From Acidimicrobiales bacterium (GTDB lineage Bacteria > Actinomycetota > Acidimicrobiia > Acidimicrobiales > UBA8190), in contig DATKSK010000003.1 of assembly GCA_035531755.1 (NCBI GenBank), positions 62,001 to 126,000 of the forward strand: a stretch of 64,000 nt of DNA, written 5' to 3'. The notes under the pieces were generated by a model, which was not told the DNA's origin, did not search any database, and worked only from the letters and a program-made list of their open reading frames with translations. This document shows, piece by piece, positions 1-8,306 of the stretch; position 1 is the first letter of the stretch, and each line of letters starts with the position of its first letter. A program made the translations under genes and the position numbers.

Positions 1-16
1 TGACGGTTCCCGCCGT

Positions 17-433
17 ATGACGGGCTCCGCCGAGCGGGCCTCGGCGGACAACGGGCGCGACGACGTGCCGGAAGCTGCCCTGGTGGCGGCGCGGGCCGCC
101 GACGCCAAGCTGGGTCAGGACACCGTGGTCCTCGCCATGCGGGACCTCCTGGGTGTGACCGACGCCTTCGTCGTGACGAGCGGTGCCAACACGCGCCAGG
201 TCCGCACCATCGTCGAGGAGGTCGAGCGACGGGTGAAGGAGTCGACGGGCCGCACCCCGCGGGCCGTCGAGGGACTGCGCGACCTGACGTGGGTCCTCAT
301 GGACTACGGCGACTTCCTGGTGCACGCCTTCCTGGCCGAGGCGCGTGCGTACTACGACCTCGAGCGCCTGTGGGGTGACGCCCCCCGGATGGCGTTCACC
401 GGGAGCGCGTCCCACCGGTCCGCCGAGGATTGA
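17..433 (+). CDS. rsfS: Ribosomal silencing factor RsfS (Iojap family)
   Basis: 138 residues with the single alpha/beta domain of the RsfS/Iojap/YbeB family at about residues 20-125. W92, the DYGD segment at 96-99 and H103 form the family's conserved core. Members bind uL14 on the large ribosomal subunit and block subunit joining when nutrients are scarce. The ATG at 17 follows a TGA at 1-3 that may end an upstream gene; nadD is the usual neighbour but is not visible. The gene converges on the LpqB-like lipoprotein gene. The N-terminal 20 residues are not conserved, so the exact start is less certain than the identity. Confidence 0.93.
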   Translation: MTGSAERASADNGRDDVPEAALVAARAADAKLGQDTVVLAMRDLLGVTDAFVVTSGANTRQVRTIVEEVERRVKESTGRTPRAVEGLRDLTWVLMDYGDFLVHAFLAEARAYYDLERLWGDAPRMAFTGSASHRSAED

Positions 434-442
434 GGGGGGCTC

Positions 443-466
443 CCCCGGACGGTCGGGCGCCCGGGG
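443..466. terminator. Hairpin between convergent rsfS and lpqB-like genes
   Basis: CCCCGG (443-448) can pair with CCGGGG (461-466) around a 12-base loop in the 37-base gap between two convergent stop codons. The position suits a bidirectional terminator. There is no T-run on either side, so this is a weak call. Confidence 0.3.
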
Positions 467-470
467 ACGG

Positions 471-1109
471 TCAGGCGTGCGGGGCCGAGGTGCCCGAGGT
501 CGAGGTGCCCGGGGCCACCGGCGCCAGCGGTGCGAACTGGGCCGTGGTCGCCAGCGGGACCTGGGCGCCGCTCGCCACCGGGACCGCCACCGCCGCGCCC
601 GACAGCTCGAAGGCGACCCCGGTCACGCCGGGGAGAGACGACGCCGTGAAGACGATCTGCGCCACCGCCTGGATCTGCGGGGGGCCGACCAGTTGGCCGA
701 AGGTGCCGCCCAGGTTCACCGTGGCGATCCCCCCGGCGATGGTGGCGCCCAGGACGGTGGTCTGCGGTGACAACGCGCTCTGCAGCCCGGCCGCCGCCTC
801 GGCGTCGGTGGGCCCGATCACGAGTGCGCCGAGAACGGTGGCGAGGTCGGGTGCGGACACCGGCACGTCGCGCGCCACCGGCTCCACGTGACCGGTCGGG
901 CCGATCAGGAAGATCTGCACCGGCACCTCGATCGGGGAGGGTTCCGTCGTCGCCGTGGTCGTGGGCGCCGACGGGTCGAGAAGGCCGAACGGGATGCGGT
1001 TGCGCGCCAGCGCGGCAGGTTGCGTGTCGACGGGGACGCCGCACGCGGCCAGGCCCAGGGCCGCCGCCGCGGCGGCCAGCGTCACGCACCATCCTCGGTG
1101 GCGCGTCAC
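471..1109 (-). CDS. Short LpqB-like GerMN-domain lipoprotein
   Basis: 212 residues starting at GTG 1109, which overlaps the mtrB stop as GTGA, so translation is probably coupled. The N-terminus is a lipoprotein signal with lipobox LAAC and the modified cysteine at residue 23. The rest, about residues 55-190, resembles a GerMN domain, with alternating hydrophobic strands and a VNLGGTF segment. In Actinobacteria the gene after mtrB is lpqB, whose product works with the MtrB sensor at the envelope. Known LpqB proteins are far longer, with a propeller-like C-terminal domain after GerMN. That domain is absent here, and the protein ends in a Pro/Thr/Ser-rich tail. Identity therefore rests on the domain plus synteny. 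Confidence 0.75.
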   Translation of the reverse strand: MTRHRGWCVTLAAAAAALGLAACGVPVDTQPAALARNRIPFGLLDPSAPTTTATTEPSPIEVPVQIFLIGPTGHVEPVARDVPVSAPDLATVLGALVIGPTDAEAAAGLQSALSPQTTVLGATIAGGIATVNLGGTFGQLVGPPQIQAVAQIVFTASSLPGVTGVAFELSGAAVAVPVASGAQVPLATTAQFAPLAPVAPGTSTSGTSAPHA

Positions 1110-2764
1110 GATGCCGGCGCCTGTGTCTGGCGACGGCCCCGGGGCGAGCGCGTGCCGGGGGAGTGCGCGCCGGGGGGCTGGGTGCCGGCGGGCTGGGTGC
1201 CGGGGGAGTGCGCGCCGGGGGAGTGCGCGCCGGGGGGCTGGGTGCCGGGGGAGTGGCCCGTTCCCGTCCCGGGTTCGGCCCGCGAGCCCGGCGCACCCTC
1301 CGGATGCTCGCCCCCGGCGGGGAGCTCCACCACGAACCGGTTCTCGCCGCCGGCGCCGGTCTCCACCCACACGCGCCCGCCGTGGAGGCGGACGTGCTCG
1401 GCGACGAGGGACAGGCCGAGGCCCGTGCCGTCGCTCGCCCCGCGCTGACCGGCGGCCTGGCCGCGGTAGAAGCGCTCGAAGATGCGGTCGCGCTCACCGG
1501 GGGCGACCCCGGGGCCGCGGTCGATCACCACGAGCCGCACCCCGTCCTCACCGGGTTCCGCCGCCAGGCGGGTGACGCCGCCGGCGTGTTGTGCGGCGTT
1601 GGCCACCAGGTTGGTCACGACCCGCTCGATGCGGCGCTTGTCGACCCACAGCCGGACGCCCGACACCGACGGGTCCACGTCGACGGGGACGCCGCCGGCC
1701 CCGGCGGCGACGGCGGCCTGACGGGCCAGCTCCCCCACTTCGACCTCGTCGAGGGACAGCTCCGCCGACCCGGTGTCCACCCGGCTGATCTCGAGCAGGT
1801 CGTCGACCATGCGCTGGAACCGGCGGAGCTCGGCGCTCAGCAGGTCGAGCGCGTGCCGGCTGCGGGGGGGCAGTTCGTCGCGGTGCGACTCCAGGACCCC
1901 CAGCGAGGTCGCCAGGGTGGTGAGCGGGGACCGCAGCTCGTGGCTGACGTCCGACGTGAAACGGACCTCGTGGTCGATCCGTTCCTGGAGCGCATCGGTC
2001 ATCCGGTTGAACGACTCGGCCAGCGCCGACAGCTCGGGGTCGCCGGCGGCGAGCAGGCGCGTGTCGAGGCTCCCGCCCGCCACCGTCTCGGCCGCCCGGG
2101 ACACCTGCGCCAGGGGACGCAGGGCGCGACCGCTCGCCCATCGGCCGATGACGGCGCCGGCCACCGTGGTGACGAGGGCCGCTCCCGCCAGCGCCAAGGC
2201 GAGGATCCGCAGGGTGCGGCTCAGCTCGTCGAGTGAGAACACCTCGAAGTAGGAGGCGTCGACGCTCGGGATGGGTAGCCCCACCACCATCTCGGGCGTG
2301 TTCTCGAGCACGAAGTGCTGGGTGGCCGGCCGCCCGGCCAGCACCATGGCCCGCAGCGGGGCGGGGATGGCGTTCTCTCCCACCGAGATGGAGGTGGCGT
2401 ACCACTGGCCGCGCAGCTCGAGCACCGAACGCGAGCCCGGCACGGTGTCGAGGGACGCCAGCAGCTGCGTCACGTCGGGGCTCACCGACCGCAGCGACGA
2501 CCGCGCCAGCGAGGCGTTCACGTACGCCTGGCGCAGGATCGCCGACTGCCGTTCGTTCAGGATGTACTGCCGGGCGGTGAAGTAGGTGAGCCCCGCCATG
2601 GTGGCCGACAGGGCCAGCGCCCCCATCCCGAACGTGACCGTCACCCGTGAGCGCAGGCCGAGGTGCGGCCAGGGCCGCCACCCGCGGCGGTGTTCCTCGG
2701 GGCGGTCGCCGGCAGGTTCGTCGCGCCGCGGGCGTCGGGAGTGCCGGGAGTGTCGGGAGCGCAC
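1106..2764 (-). CDS. mtrB: MtrB-type sensor histidine kinase
   Basis: 552 residues from GTG 2764, six bases after the mtrA stop. Order of parts: a basic cytoplasmic N-terminus, a membrane segment at about 41-62, an extracytoplasmic sensor region of about 120 residues, a second membrane segment at about 186-208, HAMP, and a HisKA domain with phospho-acceptor H275 in DVSHELRSPLTT. The ATPase domain follows, with an N-box near 385, DRGPGV near 415 and GTGLGLSL near 447. It should phosphorylate MtrA, which controls cell-wall and division genes in relatives. After residue 495 comes a low-complexity Pro/Gly/His/Ser tail made of five-residue repeats, unusual for this family. The start is chosen by spacing to mtrA; the Shine-Dalgarno sequence is weak. 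Confidence 0.88.
   Translation of the reverse strand: MRSRHSRHSRRPRRDEPAGDRPEEHRRGWRPWPHLGLRSRVTVTFGMGALALSATMAGLTYFTARQYILNERQSAILRQAYVNASLARSSLRSVSPDVTQLLASLDTVPGSRSVLELRGQWYATSISVGENAIPAPLRAMVLAGRPATQHFVLENTPEMVVGLPIPSVDASYFEVFSLDELSRTLRILALALAGAALVTTVAGAVIGRWASGRALRPLAQVSRAAETVAGGSLDTRLLAAGDPELSALAESFNRMTDALQERIDHEVRFTSDVSHELRSPLTTLATSLGVLESHRDELPPRSRHALDLLSAELRRFQRMVDDLLEISRVDTGSAELSLDEVEVGELARQAAVAAGAGGVPVDVDPSVSGVRLWVDKRRIERVVTNLVANAAQHAGGVTRLAAEPGEDGVRLVVIDRGPGVAPGERDRIFERFYRGQAAGQRGASDGTGLGLSLVAEHVRLHGGRVWVETGAGGENRFVVELPAGGEHPEGAPGSRAEPGTGTGHSPGTQPPGAHSPGAHSPGTQPAGTQPPGAHSPGTRSPRGRRQTQAPAS
1152..1256. repeat. mtrB: Seven 15-bp tandem repeats inside the mtrB 3' end
   Basis: Seven contiguous 15-base units, all variants of gtgccgggggagtgc or gcgccggggggctgg. 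They encode alternating HSPGA/T and QPPGT/A pentapeptides in the C-terminal tail of the kinase. The unit is a multiple of three, so copy changes keep the frame. Confidence 0.9.
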
Positions 2765-2769
2765 GGCTC

Positions 2770-3447
2770 TCAGGTCGCCAGCTTGTAGCCCATCCCCCGG
2801 ACCGTGAGGATGTGGCGGGGGTTGGCGGGGTCGGACTCGATCTTGGTGCGCAGCCGCCGGATGTGGACGTCGACCAGCCTGCCGTCGCCGAAGTAGTCGT
2901 AGCCCCACACGCGGTCGAGGAGCTGCTCGCGGCTCAGCACCTTTCCCGGGTTGGCGGCGAGCTCGCACAGGAGCCGGAACTCGGTGCGCGTGCAGTGGAC
3001 CTCCTCGCCGGCTCGTCGCACCGTCCCCTCGTCGGGCCGCACCTCGACGTCCCCGAACCCGAACACGTCGGGGTCGTCGACCGACCGCGAGCGGCGCAGC
3101 AGGGCGCGGATCCGGGCGGCGAGCTCCTTGGCCACGAAGGGCTTCGTGACGTAGTCGTCGGCCCCGGCCTCGAGCCCCGCCACCACGTCGTGCGTGTCGG
3201 TGCGGGCGGTGACCATGATCACCGGCACCGCGCTGGTCCGGCGCAGCTGTCGACAGCACTCGAAGCCGTCCATCCCCGGCAGCATGAGGTCGATGAGGAC
3301 CACGTCGGCAGGCTGCTGGGCGAAGTGCTCCAGCCCGGTCTCGCCGGCTCCCGCCTCGTCGACCTCGTACCCCTCGTCCTCGAGGGCCAGGCGCATGGAG
3401 GCGCGGATGCGCTCGTCGTCCTCCACCAAGAGGATGCGGCCCGTCAT
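2770..3447 (-). CDS. mtrA: MtrA-type OmpR/PhoB response regulator
   Basis: 225 residues. The receiver domain (1-120) has the acidic pair D10/D11, phospho-acceptor D53 in LIDLMLPG, T80 and K102 in the TKPF motif. A winged-helix DNA-binding domain (about 130-222) carries the TEFRLLCELA and VWGYDYFGDGRLVDVHI segments typical of MtrA. Length matches MtrA (about 225-230). It is first in an mtrA-mtrB-lpqB-like run, and its output is likely regulation of division and cell-wall genes. A GAGG element lies seven bases before the ATG, and a TACCGT hexamer about 26 bases before it may be the -10. Confidence 0.95.
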   Translation of the reverse strand: MTGRILLVEDDERIRASMRLALEDEGYEVDEAGAGETGLEHFAQQPADVVLIDLMLPGMDGFECCRQLRRTSAVPVIMVTARTDTHDVVAGLEAGADDYVTKPFVAKELAARIRALLRRSRSVDDPDVFGFGDVEVRPDEGTVRRAGEEVHCTRTEFRLLCELAANPGKVLSREQLLDRVWGYDYFGDGRLVDVHIRRLRTKIESDPANPRHILTVRGMGYKLAT

Positions 3448-3473
3448 CGTCGCCTCGTCATCGGTGCCTGGTC

Positions 3474-3479
3474 ACGGTA
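3474..3479 (-). promoter_or_regulatory. Possible mtrA -10 element
   Basis: TACCGT on the minus strand, 26 bases before the mtrA ATG, fits the TANNNT form seen at many genes here. It sits just after a hairpin that could end the upstream transcript. No convincing -35 is visible. Confidence 0.4.
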
Positions 3480-3482
3480 GGT

Positions 3483-3500
3483 GGCGCCTTCCGGGGCGCC
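3483..3500 (-). terminator. Hairpin after the solute-binding protein gene
   Basis: GGCGCC, a six-base spacer, and GGCGCC again form a self-complementary hairpin 29 bases beyond the stop of the minus-strand solute-binding gene and just before the proposed mtrA -10. There is no T-run. It may separate the two transcription units. Confidence 0.35.
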
Positions 3501-3528
3501 CGGGCCTGCCGTGCGGTACCGGCGACGG

Positions 3529-5214
3529 TCAGGCCGAGAGCCAGATCTGTGGGGACCAGATTGTCCCCACGATCATGCCGTACGCCTTGGCCCCGGCCGG
3601 CGTCGCGGGGTTGTTGAAGTTCTGCACCCGCGACCGGGCCACCACCGCCCAGGTGGTGCGGTCCGTCCAGATGTAGGGGATGTCCTGGTTGAGGCGCTTG
3701 GCGATCGCCTGGTAGGCCTCGGCCCGCTTGGTGGGGTCGGTCGACTGGCGACCCTGCTGGAGCAGGACCTCGATCTGCGGGTCGTTGTTGCGGGCGAAGT
3801 TGGGGGCGATCGCCTGGGGGCCCGTCCCGAAGATCTCCGTCGGGCTCCACCACAGGTAGTTGAGGTCGGGGTCCACCGCCGCGAACTGGCGCCACGACGT
3901 CGTCTGGAACGTCCCCGACAGCGCCTGGTTGATCTGGTCGGCCTGCTGCACCTGGGTCAGCGTCACCTTCATGCCCACGAGCTCGAGCTGGTTCTGGAGG
4001 AACTGGACCGCCTGGACGGCGTAGGCGGACGGGGTCGAGCTCAGCGTGAAGGCCACCGGCTTGCCGATGTCGCGCGCCACCTCCTGGACGAGGGCCTTGG
4101 CCTGGGTCGGGTTGTAGGCCGGGTACCCGCTGTCGGCGGCGTAGTACGGGGTCCCGGGGACGAAGGGCTGGTTGGTGGGCGTGTTCACGCCCTTGTCCAC
4201 CACCGTGGCGTACTGCCGGGGGTTCACCGCCATCGCCATGGCCCTGCGGACGCGGATGTCCTTCATCAGCGGGTCCTGGGTGTTGATCATGATGAAGTTC
4301 ATGTCCGGCTCGCCCACGATGTGCTGGGAGTCGTCGACGTAGCCGTAGCTGGCGTCGTCGCGGAACTGCAGGATGCTCTCGGGCAGGTCGGTGTGCATGA
4401 TGTCGATGTTCCCGGCCTGCAGCGCGTTGGCTCGCTGCTGGGCGTCGCTGATCGGCCGGTAGGTGATCGAGTCGAGGTGGGGCAGGCCCGACCGCCAGTA
4501 GCTCTCGTTGCGGACCGCGGTGAAGTGGTCGTTGGGGGACCATTCCTTGAACCTGAAGGGTCCGGTGCCGACGGGCCGCTGCGAGCCGTTCGGATCCGCG
4601 ATCATCGACGGGGCGACGATGTAGCCGGGCTGGCCGCCGATCCCGCCGGCGAGGTAGGCGGGGAAGGGGATCCACGGCTGCTTCAGGGTGATGAGGACGG
4701 TGTCCGACGACGGGACCGAGATGTTGGTCACGGTGTTGAGGGTCAGGCCCAGCAGTCCCTTCAGGAAGTGCTCGAGGCTCCCGGCGATCGCCGCGCCGTC
4801 GCACGGCGTGCCGTCGTGGAACATCACCCCGGGGCGGGCCGTGATCGTCCACTCCGAGTAGTCGGCGTTGGGGGTGACCGCCTTGGCCAGGTAGGGCTGG
4901 ACGGTGCCGTCGTCGGCCAGGATCGTGAGCGGGTCGAAGACCGTGCGGGCGTAGAGCACGCCGGTCTCGTCGAAGCGGCCGGTGGCGGGGTCGAACCCCT
5001 GCTCCTCGGCCTCGACGCCGAACGTGAGGGCGCCGCCCTTGCGGGGCGTGGCCGTCGACACGCCGTCGCGGGGCCCGCTGGCGGTGGGCCCGGATCCTCC
5101 CGACCCGGAACTGCACGCGGCCAGCAGGCTGCCCGCCCCTCCGGCTGCGGCCACGCCACCAGCAGCGAGCAGCCCGCGGGAGATGAACGATCGCCGATCG
5201 ATGCGGTCGGGCAC
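3529..5214 (-). CDS. ABC transporter solute-binding lipoprotein, peptide/opine type (SBP_bac_5)
   Basis: 561 residues from GTG 5214, preceded by a strong AAGGGGG Shine-Dalgarno sequence. The N-terminus combines a twin-arginine signal (DRRSFIS, residues 6-12) with a lipobox ending LLAAC at C34, so it is probably a Tat-exported lipoprotein. The remainder is a family 5 solute-binding fold as in DppA/OppA: an FDPLTIL segment near the start, a long two-lobe body and an aromatic C-terminal end. It should capture a peptide or similar ligand for an ABC importer. No permease or ATPase gene lies beside it, so it either serves a distant transporter or acts as a sensor. The ligand cannot be read from the sequence. 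The longer upstream open frame lacks a signal and was not chosen. Confidence 0.85.
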   Translation of the reverse strand: MPDRIDRRSFISRGLLAAGGVAAAGGAGSLLAACSSGSGGSGPTASGPRDGVSTATPRKGGALTFGVEAEEQGFDPATGRFDETGVLYARTVFDPLTILADDGTVQPYLAKAVTPNADYSEWTITARPGVMFHDGTPCDGAAIAGSLEHFLKGLLGLTLNTVTNISVPSSDTVLITLKQPWIPFPAYLAGGIGGQPGYIVAPSMIADPNGSQRPVGTGPFRFKEWSPNDHFTAVRNESYWRSGLPHLDSITYRPISDAQQRANALQAGNIDIMHTDLPESILQFRDDASYGYVDDSQHIVGEPDMNFIMINTQDPLMKDIRVRRAMAMAVNPRQYATVVDKGVNTPTNQPFVPGTPYYAADSGYPAYNPTQAKALVQEVARDIGKPVAFTLSSTPSAYAVQAVQFLQNQLELVGMKVTLTQVQQADQINQALSGTFQTTSWRQFAAVDPDLNYLWWSPTEIFGTGPQAIAPNFARNNDPQIEVLLQQGRQSTDPTKRAEAYQAIAKRLNQDIPYIWTDRTTWAVVARSRVQNFNNPATPAGAKAYGMIVGTIWSPQIWLSA

Positions 5215-5308
5215 GGTCCCTACCCCCTTCGGGGCGCCTTCGAGGATTGCCACCAGGTTGCGCCCTCCACCGGGCTGGACAATAGCGTCGGAGCGGCCGC
5301 GAGACGGG

Positions 5309-5314
5309 TAGCGT
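5309..5314 (+). promoter_or_regulatory. Leaderless-type -10 for xerC
   Basis: TAGCGT ends six bases before the ATG at 5321, which would place the transcript start at or next to the start codon. No Shine-Dalgarno sequence is present. It lies in the 106-base gap between two divergent genes. Confidence 0.6.
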
Positions 5315-5320
5315 GGATCG

Positions 5321-6241
5321 ATGGCCTGGGACCTCGAGGCGTTCTCCCGGTCGCTCGGCGGGCAGTCCCCGGCCACGGTGCGCGCCTATGGCGGTGACCT
5401 GCGGTCGTTCGTGACCTGGGCCGAGCGCGGCGGCACCGAACGTCCGACCGACGTCGACCACCGGTTGTTGCGCCGCTACCTGGCATTCCTCACCACGCGG
5501 CGCTACGCGCGCGCCACGGTGGCGCGCAAGGCGGCGGCGCTGCGGTGCTACTTCTCGTGGCAGCGCCGGCGCGGAGCGATCGACGTCGACCCGGCCCGGC
5601 GCCTGGCCGCCCCCGGCGGCGGCTCGCGTCTGCCCCGGGTGCTCGACCGCAGCGAGCTCGACGACCTCCTCGACGGCCCGGGCGCCGACGGCCCCGAGCG
5701 CGGCGTGGCGGCGGGAGTGGGCCAGTCGGGCCCGACCCTCCACGACGCGTTGACGGCCCGCGACGACGCCGTGCTCGAGCTCCTGTACGGCTGCGGGCTG
5801 CGGGTCGCCGAGCTGTGCGGCCTCGACGGGCGCGACGTGGACCTCCGGGCCCGGACGGTCACCGTGCTCGGCAAGGGCGGCCGCCAGCGCCGGGTCCCCA
5901 TGCACGACCGGTGCGCCCACGCCGTGGGCCGGTGGCTGGCCGAGGGCCGCCAGGCGCTCGTCACCGAGCTGTCGCCACCCGACGCCGTGTTCCTGAACCG
6001 CCGCGGGGTGCGGCTCGGCCCCCGGGACGTCCGCCGGGTGCTCGACCGACGCTCCCCGGTGCCCACCCACCCCCACGCGCTGCGCCACAGCTTCGCCACG
6101 CACCTGCTCGACGGGGGCGCGGACCTGCGGATCGTCCAGGAGCTGCTGGGTCATGCCAGCCTTCAGACCACGCAGGTCTACACTCATGTAAGCAAGGACC
6201 GGCTGCTCTCGGTGTACGGAGCAACCCATCCCCGAGCGTAG
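5321..6241 (+). CDS. xerC: XerC/XerD-type tyrosine recombinase
   Basis: 306 residues, normal Xer length. An N-terminal SAM-like core-binding domain (1-90) is followed by the catalytic domain, with all expected residues: R161 in GLRVAEL, K185 in GKGGRQR, H252 and R255 in HALRHSFATH, H278 in LLGHAS and nucleophile Y287. Xer proteins resolve chromosome dimers at dif together with FtsK, which is also encoded in this window. A loop rich in Gly/Pro at about 118-140 is longer than usual. Position upstream of a sigma factor and rpsB matches xerC in other Actinobacteria; XerC versus XerD is decided by synteny only. Confidence 0.9.
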   Translation: MAWDLEAFSRSLGGQSPATVRAYGGDLRSFVTWAERGGTERPTDVDHRLLRRYLAFLTTRRYARATVARKAAALRCYFSWQRRRGAIDVDPARRLAAPGGGSRLPRVLDRSELDDLLDGPGADGPERGVAAGVGQSGPTLHDALTARDDAVLELLYGCGLRVAELCGLDGRDVDLRARTVTVLGKGGRQRRVPMHDRCAHAVGRWLAEGRQALVTELSPPDAVFLNRRGVRLGPRDVRRVLDRRSPVPTHPHALRHSFATHLLDGGADLRIVQELLGHASLQTTQVYTHVSKDRLLSVYGATHPRA

Positions 6242-6249
6242 GGGGAGGC

Positions 6250-7107
6250 GTGACGACGGAAGACGACGGCGGGACCGCACGCCTGTGGGCCGAGTACAAG
6301 GAGAACGGTGACCGTCGTACCCGCGACCAGCTCATCGTCCTGTACTCGCCGCTGGTGAAGTACGTGGCGGCGCGGGTCGCGGTCGGGCTTCCCCAGCACG
6401 TCGACGGGGCCGATCTCGTGAGCTATGGGATCATCGGCCTGATCGACGCCATCGACCGGTTCGACCCGGTGCGGCAGGTCAAGTTCGAGACCTACGCCAT
6501 CCCCCGCATCCGGGGGGCCATCATCGACGAGCTGCGTGCCATCGACTGGGTGCCGCGCTCGGTCCGGGCCAAGGCCCGCGCCGTCGAGCAGGCGTACGCC
6601 TCGCTCGAGGCCACGCTGCTGCGGACGCCGACCGACGCCGAGGTGGCGACCGAGCTGGAGATGTCGGTGTCGGACCTGCAGGACATCCTGCGGCAGATCT
6701 CCTTCGTGGGGGTCGCCGCCCTCGACGAGGTGTTCATGGTGGGCGGCGACCGTACGGACCGGACGACGCTCGGCGACACCATCCCCGACGCAACCCCCGG
6801 GCCCGTGGCCATGTTCGAGGACAAGGAGTCGAAGGAGATCCTCGCCCAGGCGATCATGCAGCTGGGCGAGCGCGAGCGGACCGTCCTGTCGCTCTACTAC
6901 TACGAAGGCCTCACGCTCGCCGAGATCGGCGAGATCCTCGGCGTCACCGAGAGCCGCGTGTGCCAGATCCACACCAAGGCGGTCCTGCAGCTGCGGGCAC
7001 GCCTGAGCGACCGCTCGCCCGACGGCACCGACACCCGGGGCCGGGGTCGAGCCTCCGGTGGCCGCCGTGGCCAGCGGCCGAGCACGAGCGTGGCCGCCAC
7101 CGGCTGA
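6250..7107 (+). CDS. WhiG/FliA-type RNA polymerase sigma factor
   Basis: 285 residues from GTG 6250, eight bases after xerC, with GGGGGAGG directly before it. Sigma-70 group 3 layout: region 2 (about 20-100) with DLVSYGIIGLIDAIDRFDP and FETYAIPRIRGAIIDELR, region 3 (about 105-180) and region 4 (about 215-265) with the LTLAEIGEILGVTESRVCQI helix-turn-helix. The spacing and motifs match sigma-28 (FliA/WhiG), which directs motility or sporulation genes depending on the organism. No flagellar gene or anti-sigma gene is visible here, so the regulon cannot be inferred. The last 30 residues are a basic, Gly/Arg-rich tail. Confidence 0.88.
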   Translation: MTTEDDGGTARLWAEYKENGDRRTRDQLIVLYSPLVKYVAARVAVGLPQHVDGADLVSYGIIGLIDAIDRFDPVRQVKFETYAIPRIRGAIIDELRAIDWVPRSVRAKARAVEQAYASLEATLLRTPTDAEVATELEMSVSDLQDILRQISFVGVAALDEVFMVGGDRTDRTTLGDTIPDATPGPVAMFEDKESKEILAQAIMQLGERERTVLSLYYYEGLTLAEIGEILGVTESRVCQIHTKAVLQLRARLSDRSPDGTDTRGRGRASGGRRGQRPSTSVAATG

Positions 7108-7172
7108 GCTGACCAGGCGGCACCGGGGCCGTCCGGGTCGCCGCCCCCCCGCGCGTGACCACGGGCGCCCGT

Positions 7173-7201
7173 GTGACGCCCCGCGGGCCGTCGGTTACCA
7201 T
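7173..7201 (+). promoter_or_regulatory. Candidate rpsB promoter
   Basis: GTGACG (7173-7178), a 17-base spacer and TACCAT (7196-7201) make a plausible housekeeping promoter. A start near 7208 would leave a leader of about 110 bases before rpsB, enough for ribosomal-protein autoregulation, although I do not recognise a defined S2-binding structure. The rest of the 213-base gap shows nothing else. Confidence 0.5.
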
Positions 7202-7320
7202 GGCCCGGTCCCCGCCGTCCCGGCGGGGCGCGACACCACACCGAAGCACCCGGGCGCGTCCAACGGTCGCCCCAGCAGGGGCGTAGCGCCGGGGAAGCAC
7301 AACCGATGGGAGGACCAGCC

Positions 7321-8304
7321 GTGGCCGTTGTCACGACCCGGCAGCTGCTGGAGGCCGGAATGCATTTCGGTCACCAGACGCGCCGTTGGAACCCGAAGAT
7401 GCGCCGCTACATCCTGGGCGAGCGCAACGGGATCTACATCATCGACCTCAAGAAGACCCTCCTGGGTCTCGAGGAGGCCTACTCCTACGTGCGGGACCTG
7501 GTCGCCAAGGGCGGCATCCTGCTGTTCGTGGGGACGAAGAAGCAGACCCAGGGCCCCATCGCCACGTACGCCCGGGCGTGCGGCATGCCGTACGTCAACG
7601 AACGGTGGCTGGGCGGGATGCTGACCAACTTCGCCACCATCTCGTCTCGCGTGGGGAAGCTGCGTGAGTACGAGGGGATGGAGCGCGCCGGCGACTTCGA
7701 GGCCATGCCGAAGAAGGAGGCGCTGCGCCACCGCCGCGAGCTGGAGAAGCTCCGCCGGAACCTCGGCGGCATCCGGGACCTGGACAGGCTGCCCGACACC
7801 ATCTTCGTGATCGACACGAAGAAGGAGCACATCGCCGTCACCGAGGCCAACAAGCTCGGCATGCCGATCGTCGCCGTGGTCGACACCAATTGCGACCCAG
7901 ACGTGGTCTCGTACGTGATCCCGGGGAACGACGACGCCATCCGGTCCGGTGCCCTCATGTGCCGCGTCCTGGCCGAAGCCGTCATCGAGGGGCGGTGGGT
8001 CGCCGAGCACCGCTCGGCCGCCCAGCCGGCTCCGCCACCGCCACCGCCCGGCTCGGCACCCCGGCGCTCCCCGCGGCCGGGCCCGGCCCCGGCTGCTTCC
8101 GGTGAGACGCCGGCTGCCGCGCCCGCCGCCGAGGCTGCGCCCAGCGCCGAGGCTGCGCCCAGCGCCGAGGCCGCGCCCGCCCCCGAGGCCGCGCCCGCCC
8201 CCGAGGCCGCGCCCGCCCCCGAGGCCGCCCCACATGCCGAGGCCGCGCCCGATGCCGAGGCCGCACAGCCCGTCGAGCCGACCGCGGCGACGGACGAGGG
8301 TTGA
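7321..8304 (+). CDS. rpsB: 30S ribosomal protein S2 (uS2)
   Basis: 327 residues from GTG 7321, chosen because GGGAGGA lies seven bases upstream and the protein then begins as usual with a [10 protein letters not shown] segment. The S2 domain occupies about 1-235, with the [20 protein letters not shown] and [17 protein letters not shown] signatures. S2 sits at the 30S head-body junction and helps recruit S1. Beyond residue 240 is a roughly 85-residue tail that is first Pro-rich and then built of Ala/Pro/Glu hexapeptide repeats. This makes it much longer than a typical S2 (about 240-280). Followed two bases later by tsf. Confidence 0.97.
   Translation: MAVVTTRQLLEAGMHFGHQTRRWNPKMRRYILGERNGIYIIDLKKTLLGLEEAYSYVRDLVAKGGILLFVGTKKQTQGPIATYARACGMPYVNERWLGGMLTNFATISSRVGKLREYEGMERAGDFEAMPKKEALRHRRELEKLRRNLGGIRDLDRLPDTIFVIDTKKEHIAVTEANKLGMPIVAVVDTNCDPDVVSYVIPGNDDAIRSGALMCRVLAEAVIEGRWVAEHRSAAQPAPPPPPPGSAPRRSPRPGPAPAASGETPAAAPAAEAAPSAEAAPSAEAAPAPEAAPAPEAAPAPEAAPHAEAAPDAEAAQPVEPTAATDEG
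8119..8262. repeat. rpsB: Eight 18-bp tandem repeats in the rpsB tail
   Basis: Eight in-frame 18-base units of the form gcg ccc (agc/gcc) (gcc/ccc) gag gcc encode A-P-x-x-E-A hexapeptides. Several neighbouring copies are identical, indicating recent copy-number change. Confidence 0.92.
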
Positions 8305-8306
8305 CG

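Noticed and set aside
5321-6241. Tyrosine recombinase as a possible integrase of a mobile element
   Set aside because: Its length, motifs and location beside the sigma factor and rpsB match chromosomal XerC. No attachment repeats or element genes flank it.
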